This document shows, piece after piece, positions 34,257 to 38,368 of a DNA stretch of 38,368 bases. The stretch covers positions 1 through 38,368 of the forward strand of contig NZ_JAUSFI010000127.1 in assembly GCF_030651495.1 (NCBI RefSeq). Reading direction: 5' to 3'. The position numbers were made by a program, and so were the translations under genes. Numbering within the stretch: position 1 is the first letter of the stretch; every line of letters begins with the position of its first letter. The notes under the pieces are model-generated. The model was not told the DNA's origin. It worked only from the letters and a program-made list of their open reading frames with translations, and did not search any database. This stretch comes from Undibacterium sp. Its GTDB lineage: Bacteria > Pseudomonadota > Gammaproteobacteria > Burkholderiales > Burkholderiaceae_D.

Positions 34257-34721
34257 ATGCACCTGACCCGTTTTTCCGATATTGGGCTTCGCGTCCTGAT
34301 TTACCTGTCCCGCGCCAAGGCCGAGCGTGCACCCGCCACCGTGGCGGAGATCGCTTTGCAGTTTGAGCTTTCTACCCATCATCTGGTGAAGGTCGTTGGC
34401 CACTTGGGGCGGGCCGGTTGGCTACAGGCTACGCGTGGGCGTCAGGGTGGTTTGCGCCTGTCGGTTGATCCGGCTCTTTTGCAAATTGGCACGGTGTTGC
34501 GTGAGCTGGAAGGCGACGCTGAATTGGTCGATTGTGAGGCGCAGGCTTGTCGCCTCAAGCAAGATTGTGTACTGAGGGGCGCTTTGCAGGTGGGGCTGGA
34601 TGCTTTTTATACTGCCATGAACGCTTACACCCTGGCCGATATCAGCGGTGGCGCTACCGGCGAGCAAATCGTGCGCATGCACCGGAATATTTTACACACC
34701 AGCGCGGCTTTGGATCGCTAG
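34257..34721 (+). CDS. nsrR: Rrf2-family nitric oxide-sensing repressor
   Basis: A 154-residue DNA-binding repressor that holds an Fe-S cluster and lets go of DNA on exposure to NO. It begins MHLTRFSDIGLRVLIYL, matching NsrR, with the winged helix ATVAEIALQFELSTHHLVKVVGHL. Three cysteines at about residues 93, 98 and 104 (CEAQACRLKQDC) have exactly the spacing of Escherichia coli NsrR. The ATG at 34257 is preferred to the in-frame ATG at 34221, because the family starts at this residue. It is followed by hmp and a truncated globin, its usual targets, and palindromes of one type precede nsrR and hmp. Confidence 0.93.
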   Translation: MHLTRFSDIGLRVLIYLSRAKAERAPATVAEIALQFELSTHHLVKVVGHLGRAGWLQATRGRQGGLRLSVDPALLQIGTVLRELEGDAELVDCEAQACRLKQDCVLRGALQVGLDAFYTAMNAYTLADISGGATGEQIVRMHRNILHTSAALDR

Positions 34722-34811
34722 CCGCGGCACTTCAGGCCCGGCAAGAAAGCCGGAGTCATCCACATTTAGCCGTTTTTTGATTTACCGCGTACGCGCATTT
34801 TTTTTGTTTTT

Positions 34812-34836
34812 AATGTTGCATTTTATATGCAACATT
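34812..34836. promoter_or_regulatory. NsrR-like operator before hmp
   Basis: AATGTTGCAT (34812-34821) and ATGCAACATT (34827-34836) form a perfect palindrome with ten-base arms and a five-base centre. It ends 30 bases before the hmp start, where it would overlap the promoter. Confidence 0.7.
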
Positions 34837-34866
34837 GATTTGTTTTTTTACCCTCAAGGAGTAGTC

Positions 34867-36075
34867 ATGGTTTCACCAGCAGCACGTCCCTATATTGATG
34901 CCAGCGTTCCCGTTTTGCGTGAGCATGGCGTCACGATTACCACGACGTTTTATCGCACTATGTTTGCCGCCCATCCTGAGCTGTGCAATCTGTTTAATAT
35001 GGGCAATCAAGCCAGCGGGGTGCAACAGCAATCGTTGGCGGCGGCGGTGTTTGCCTATGCCGCGAATATTGATAATGCCGCCGCGTTAGCGCCGGTGATC
35101 GAGCGTATCGTGCATAAGCATGTGTCGATAGGCATTAAGCCATCCCATTACCCGATTGTCGGCCATTATTTGCTGGGAGCGATTGCCCAAACTTTGGGTG
35201 ACGCCGCCACACCGGCCTTGCTCGCGGCCTGGGATGAAGCGTACACCGAATTGGCGGATTTATTTATCGCCGCCGAACAGGCAATGTATGGCCGTGCCGG
35301 GATCACGCCCGGTCAGTTGCGTGCGATGCGCGTGATTCAGGTGGAGCGCCAAAGCGCTGATGTCAATTCGTACACCTTGCAGGCGATGGATGCGCTGCCT
35401 GCATTTACCTTTAAGCCTGGCCAGTACATCAGCGTGACCGTCGATTTTGGCAATGGCCGCAGTCAGATCCGGCAGTACAGCTTGTCTGATGCGCCCAATG
35501 CCGGGAGCTTGAGAATTTCGGTTAAACGCGAAGCCGCAGGCGACGAAACACCACAAGGCGAAGTGTCGAATTGGCTGCATCAACATGTCACGGCGGGCAG
35601 TAGCTTGCAGGTATCGCCACCGATGGGCGAATTTACGCCGGATACCGAATCGGCCGATCCTATCGTGTTGCTCTCCGCCGGTGTCGGTATCACGCCGATG
35701 ATCGCCGCGTTAAACCGCATTGCCCAAGTTCAGCCAGAGCGCCGTACCATTTTTGCGCATGCGGCGATGGATGAACAGCATCATTCGCACTTGGCCGACC
35801 TGCGTGCCGCCGCCGCTGTCATGCCGAACCTGCACATTCTGAATTTTTACCAATCTGCATCGGCAAACGCCTTGCAAGACAAAAATAATCAGGCGGGGTT
35901 GATGGATGTGGCTAAACTGCCGGCATGGTCACGGACCGAAACCAAAGTGCATTTATGCGGGCCGACCGGTTTTATGAAAGCGCAATGGCGTGCCCTGCTC
36001 GATGCCGGAGTGCCTGTTTCTTGCTTATATCGCGAAGTATTTGGTCCCGATTTGCTCGATAGTTTGGCTGCCTGA
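34867..36075 (+). CDS. hmp: flavohaemoprotein, nitric oxide dioxygenase
   Basis: A 402-residue cytoplasmic enzyme that converts NO and oxygen to nitrate with NAD(P)H. Residues about 1-138 are a globin domain (HGVTITTTFYRTMFAAHPELCNLFN; haem-ligand region VHKHVSIGI near 83). The FAD domain includes PGQYISVTV and RQYSLSD near 202, and the NAD domain has LLSAGVGITPM and CGPTGFM. The ATG at 34867 has AAGGAG before it; readings further upstream overlap nsrR and are not the start. It lies between nsrR and the truncated globin gene, with an operator-like palindrome just upstream. Confidence 0.97.
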   Translation: MVSPAARPYIDASVPVLREHGVTITTTFYRTMFAAHPELCNLFNMGNQASGVQQQSLAAAVFAYAANIDNAAALAPVIERIVHKHVSIGIKPSHYPIVGHYLLGAIAQTLGDAATPALLAAWDEAYTELADLFIAAEQAMYGRAGITPGQLRAMRVIQVERQSADVNSYTLQAMDALPAFTFKPGQYISVTVDFGNGRSQIRQYSLSDAPNAGSLRISVKREAAGDETPQGEVSNWLHQHVTAGSSLQVSPPMGEFTPDTESADPIVLLSAGVGITPMIAALNRIAQVQPERRTIFAHAAMDEQHHSHLADLRAAAAVMPNLHILNFYQSASANALQDKNNQAGLMDVAKLPAWSRTETKVHLCGPTGFMKAQWRALLDAGVPVSCLYREVFGPDLLDSLAA

Positions 36076-36133
36076 GTTCGCTTAAGTTTATCTAAGTTTG
36101 TCTACAGTGTAGTTCACTAAAAAAGAGGGCGTA

Positions 36134-36547
36134 ATGAAAACAGCAGAGATTACCGAGGCATCGATCATGCGCCTGGTGCATACTTTTTATGACAAGGTGC
36201 GCACTGACGAACTGCTGGGGCCGGTGTTTGGCCGGCTATTAGACGGTAAATGGGAGAGCCATTTGCCGCGCATGGTCGATTTCTGGTCAAGTATTTTGCT
36301 GCGCACCGGCAGCTTTCAAGGCAATGTGTATGGCAAGCACATGGCGCTCGAGGGGATTACTGCGCAACATTTTGTGCATTGGCTGCGGCTATTTAAAGCC
36401 ACGGTCAATGCGCAATACACCGATGCCGCGGCAGCCGAAATACTGCTGGTCGCCGATAGAATCGCGGGCAGCCTGCAATTGGGCTTTTTTGGCGAGCGGC
36501 CAGTGAGTCTGGCCCAGATAGCGCACATGGATGGCACGACTTCGTAG
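36134..36547 (+). CDS. group III truncated haemoglobin
   Basis: A 137-residue small globin. Group III features are present: LVHTFYDKVRTDELLGPVF, WESHLPRMVDFWSSILLRTG with the conserved W, and GKHMALEGITAQHFVHWLRLF supplying the haem-binding histidines. Such proteins are linked to NO or peroxide handling, as in Campylobacter Ctb. It follows hmp after 58 bases with AGAGGG as Shine-Dalgarno, so it belongs to the NsrR-controlled NO defence genes. Confidence 0.93.
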   Translation: MKTAEITEASIMRLVHTFYDKVRTDELLGPVFGRLLDGKWESHLPRMVDFWSSILLRTGSFQGNVYGKHMALEGITAQHFVHWLRLFKATVNAQYTDAAAAEILLVADRIAGSLQLGFFGERPVSLAQIAHMDGTTS

Positions 36548-36576
36548 TGTTTTTTTATTCCATCTGAAAAAAACAC
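36547..36576 (+). terminator. possible terminator after the truncated globin gene
   Basis: GTGTTTTTTT (36547-36556) and AAAAAAACAC (36567-36576) are exact inverse copies around a ten-base loop, directly at the stop codon. The stem is almost all A/T and lacks a G/C core, so strength is uncertain. Confidence 0.35.
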
Positions 36577-36585
36577 AGGCAAAAC

Positions 36586-36652
36586 GAGTTCCGCATAAAA
36601 ACGCTGCGGGTGAGGGGGAGCGAGCGTCAAGTGAGATGCCAATGCGGAACTC
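36586..36652. repeat. 67-bp inverted repeat with 11-bp arms
   Basis: GAGTTCCGCAT (36586-36596) and ATGCGGAACTC (36642-36652) are exact inverse copies. The 45 bases between contain a nested ACGCT/AGCGT pair. No T run follows. It lies between convergent genes and may be a dispersed repeat or a two-way terminator. Confidence 0.75.
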
Positions 36653-36663
36653 CTGCTGCTGAG

Positions 36664-36690
36664 TTGACTTATATTGACTTAAGTTGACTA
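36664..36690. repeat. TTGACT repeated three times with a 10-base period
   Basis: TTGACT begins at 36664, 36674 and 36684, so one helical turn apart. The last copy overlaps the stop codon of the minus-strand transferase gene. It may be chance; the purpose is unknown. Confidence 0.6.
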
Positions 36691-37377
36691 GGCGGGGTTG
36701 TGACGATGATCTGCCAATAATGTCCCTGCCGCCAGCACGGCTGCTTCATGACTCGCTTCGCGTGCCGTTTCATTTAATGCCAGCTCTTGCCACTGCCGCA
36801 TCGATGGCAGCGTCAGCATGTGCTGCGCATAGGCCGCTGCAGCGTCGGTCAGTGGCAGACCATAGGTTTGCGCACGAAAAACCACCGGAGCGAAGAACGC
36901 ATCGACCGCCGTGAATGTTGCCCCCGCCAGGAAGGGTCCTCCAAAACGCTGCAGGCCCTCACTCCACAGCTCGTTCAATCGATCGATATCGTGTTGCAGT
37001 GCCGGCGAAACGTCGTTCAGGCGTATCCGCAGGCCGAGATGGAAAGGGCAGGTTTGGCGCAGCGTGCCAAAGCCGGAATGCATTTCCGCCGCGGCACAAC
37101 GCGCCCAGATCCGCGCTTTGGCGTCTTCCGGCCAGACGCCTGGGTAGCGCTCGGCTAAAAATTCGGTAATCCCCAGAGAATCCCACACCACGGAGTCACC
37201 ATCGTGCAGACAGGGAACCTTACCCGCTGGCGAGAACGCCCTGAAGGCAGCCCAATTGCTGTCGCTTTCAAACGGGGCGGTTTTTTCTTCAAATGGAATG
37301 GCCAGTTCGCGCATCAGCACCCAGGGGCGCAGCGACCAGGAGGAATAAACTTTGTTGGCAATAGTGAGAGTGGTCAT
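36688..37377 (-). CDS. glutathione S-transferase family protein
   Basis: A 229-residue cytoplasmic protein. The N-terminal thioredoxin-like domain (residues 1-80) has the active-site serine region NKVYSSWSLRPWVLM and the glutathione-site pattern FSPAGKVPCLHDGD followed by VWDSLGITEFLAERYP. The C-terminal all-helical domain includes FLAGATFTAVDAFFAPVVFR, the conserved N-cap box with Asp. Length and order are normal. No neighbour gives a clue to the substrate. Confidence 0.9.
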   Translation of the reverse strand: MTTLTIANKVYSSWSLRPWVLMRELAIPFEEKTAPFESDSNWAAFRAFSPAGKVPCLHDGDSVVWDSLGITEFLAERYPGVWPEDAKARIWARCAAAEMHSGFGTLRQTCPFHLGLRIRLNDVSPALQHDIDRLNELWSEGLQRFGGPFLAGATFTAVDAFFAPVVFRAQTYGLPLTDAAAAYAQHMLTLPSMRQWQELALNETAREASHEAAVLAAGTLLADHRHNPA

Positions 37378-37554
37378 GGTGGCTCAGAAAAAAATGTTCA
37401 TTTGGGGGTAAAAGACAGCGCACACGCCGTACGCCGGTGAGACAGCGATTGGCCATGAACGGAAATAGTAAACCAAACAGTCCGGCGTGCGCCAGCTTAT
37501 CAATTAGCGGGCGATCTGCAAACATTTTTTAACTATTCAGGTCGCAATATAAAG

Positions 37555-37576
37555 CTTCTCCCGCTCGCGGGAGAAG
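37555..37576. repeat. palindromic intergenic repeat, copy 1 (inverse orientation)
   Basis: CTTCTCCCGC (37555-37564) pairs with GCGGGAGAAG (37567-37576). The following GGGATGAGGGTG is the inverse of CACCCTCACCCC next to copy 2, so the repeat unit spans about 45 bases. Confidence 0.8.
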
Positions 37577-37680
37577 GATTGGGATGAGGGTGATTCAAAT
37601 TGGCACAATGTTCGATTTCTCATAGTGTTAAGCGCATCAGGTAATTGAAAGCAAACGTTGCTCAACCACCCTCACCCCAG

Positions 37681-37710
37681 CCCTCTCCCGCAAGCGGGAG
37701 AGGGAGTTTT
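37681..37710. repeat. palindromic intergenic repeat, copy 2, terminator-like
   Basis: CCCTCTCCCGC (37681-37691) pairs with GCGGGAGAGGG (37694-37704), followed by AGTTTT. It faces copy 1 across about 100 bases. The group II intron begins 20 bases further on. Confidence 0.8.
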
Positions 37711-37730
37711 CATCGCGAGCTGAACAGTTA

Positions 37731-38242
37731 GTGCGCCAGCAAAAGCTGGCAGATTGTAGTTGATGTAAGTTCAATACAGGGAAGATATGGCGAATCACTC
37801 TGACCCCGAGTCATGCGTTACACGTCGCGAGGCGTGTGGCGAAGCGTTGACAGGGGACGCCGACAGGCCAGCCATTGAGCTGCGAAATCAAGGATTTGGG
37901 ATGCTGACGATGTTAATTGAATCGGAAAGCCATATAGAGCATGACGGTAATCGCAAGCCATGCCCTGATCCCACGCAGTCGGAGACCCTGCGCATGTCGG
38001 GAAGCAATCTGCACAGAAGCTGGGAGATCTCGGCAGTGCCCACAGAACAGCGTGGGCTGGGCGAAGAAGGCGCAAGCCACCATATCGCCATAGTCGCTGC
38101 CGAGAAGTCGGATACGCCCGTAGTACCTGAGAAGCCATCGAACAAAGCGGGAGCGGCGGAGATGGTGGAGGAAAGGGGCGTAGCCAAGGGGAAGGCCGGC
38201 CATTCGCCCGCAGACCAGGCACAGAGCTGTGTAATGGTCTAA
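37731..38242 (+). mobile_element. group II intron, 5' part, interrupted
   Basis: The element begins GTGCGCCAGC at 37731, the consensus group II 5' splice-site type, followed by a short stem (GCCAGC/GCTGGC). GTAAGTTCAATACAGGGAAG and TCGCGAGGCGTGTGGCGAAG match domain I regions that I recall from proteobacterial introns. An ORF from 37787 to 38242 has no protein meaning over most of its length and reflects the ribozyme RNA. Its last part (AGAAEMVEERGVAKGKA) resembles the start region of intron-encoded reverse transcriptases, whose reading frame is then lost at 38243. The reverse transcriptase and 3' end are not in the window. Subclass is not resolved. Confidence 0.7.
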
Positions 38243-38368
38243 TGTTTACGGACACCTCAATAGGGGGAACAATCACCTAAATGAGGAAAATGAAGATGAC
38301 TGGAAATAAAAAATACGAAGCTGCTTTTAAACTTGAAGTCGCCCGGATGGTGGTGGATCAAGGCGTAG
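38243..38368 (+). mobile_element. IS3-family insertion sequence, left end, runs off the window
   Basis: The terminal repeat begins TGTTTACGGACACC at 38243, of the TG...CA type used by the IS3 family. A transposase ORF A starts about 40-50 bases inside. The insertion cuts the group II intron. Its right end and target duplication lie outside. Confidence 0.8.
38296..38368 (+). CDS. IS3-family transposase OrfA, N-terminal fragment
   Basis: The visible residues are MTGNKKYEAAFKLEVARMVV followed by DQGV, the start of the helix-turn-helix of IS3/IS911-type OrfA, which binds the IS ends. AGGAAA at 38283-38288 is a suitable Shine-Dalgarno for 38296; in-frame ATGs at 38281 and 38290 are alternatives. 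The gene is cut by the end of the window. In this family OrfB follows by frameshift. Confidence 0.75.
   Translation, partial: MTGNKKYEAAFKLEVARMVVDQGV

Noticed and set aside
37787..38242. A 151-residue protein at the right end
   Set aside because: Most of the frame overlaps the ribozyme part of the group II intron, the composition is unlike a protein, and the stop codon is made by the IS junction.

Overview
The window looks like a chromosomal segment of a betaproteobacterium, most likely Burkholderiales and probably near Oxalobacteraceae. This rests on the gene order tRNA-Val, thrS, infC, rpmI, rplT, pheS, pheT, ihfA, merR, on the N-terminally extended IhfA, and on the assimilatory nitrate cluster that carries a phosphatase/kinase fusion. 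The genus is inferred, not proven.

Layout. 1-1335: a minus-strand CDF metal exporter and a tRNA promoter. 1336-9504: tRNA-Val(GAC), a threonine-rich leader peptide plus terminator in front of thrS, then the translation cluster infC (AUA start), rpmI, rplT, pheS, pheT, ihfA and a MerR-type regulator, with several hairpins and small ORFs in the gaps. 9729-12188: corC/ybeX-like gene and lnt. 12234-18976 (minus strand): an orphan periplasmic substrate-binding protein next to a 1592-residue sensor with PAS, GGDEF and EAL domains, then two unknown small proteins, the last behind a 16-bp tandem repeat.

19414-28472 is a nitrate assimilation island. A nitrate transporter and a PP2C-phosphatase/Ser-Thr-kinase fusion run on the minus strand, divergent from nirB, nirD and nasA on the plus strand. 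The 368-bp divergent region holds two near-consensus sigma-54 promoters facing apart and NtrC-like sites between them, so nitrogen control of both arms is likely.

28473-29219 is non-coding: a hexamer and a pentamer microsatellite followed by an inverted repeat with arms of about 221 bp. Then come a YjdF-type membrane protein, a lipoprotein, and a minus-strand cluster of a zinc-phospholipase-like secreted protein, a parvulin-type isomerase and an anchored helical protein. This cluster is the best candidate for an undescribed secretion or folding system.

34257-36547 is a nitric oxide defence cluster: nsrR, hmp and a group III truncated haemoglobin, with related palindromes before nsrR and hmp. 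A glutathione S-transferase follows. The right end is mobile: an inverted pair of repeats, then the 5' part of a group II intron from about 37731, interrupted at 38243 by an IS3-family element that runs off the window.
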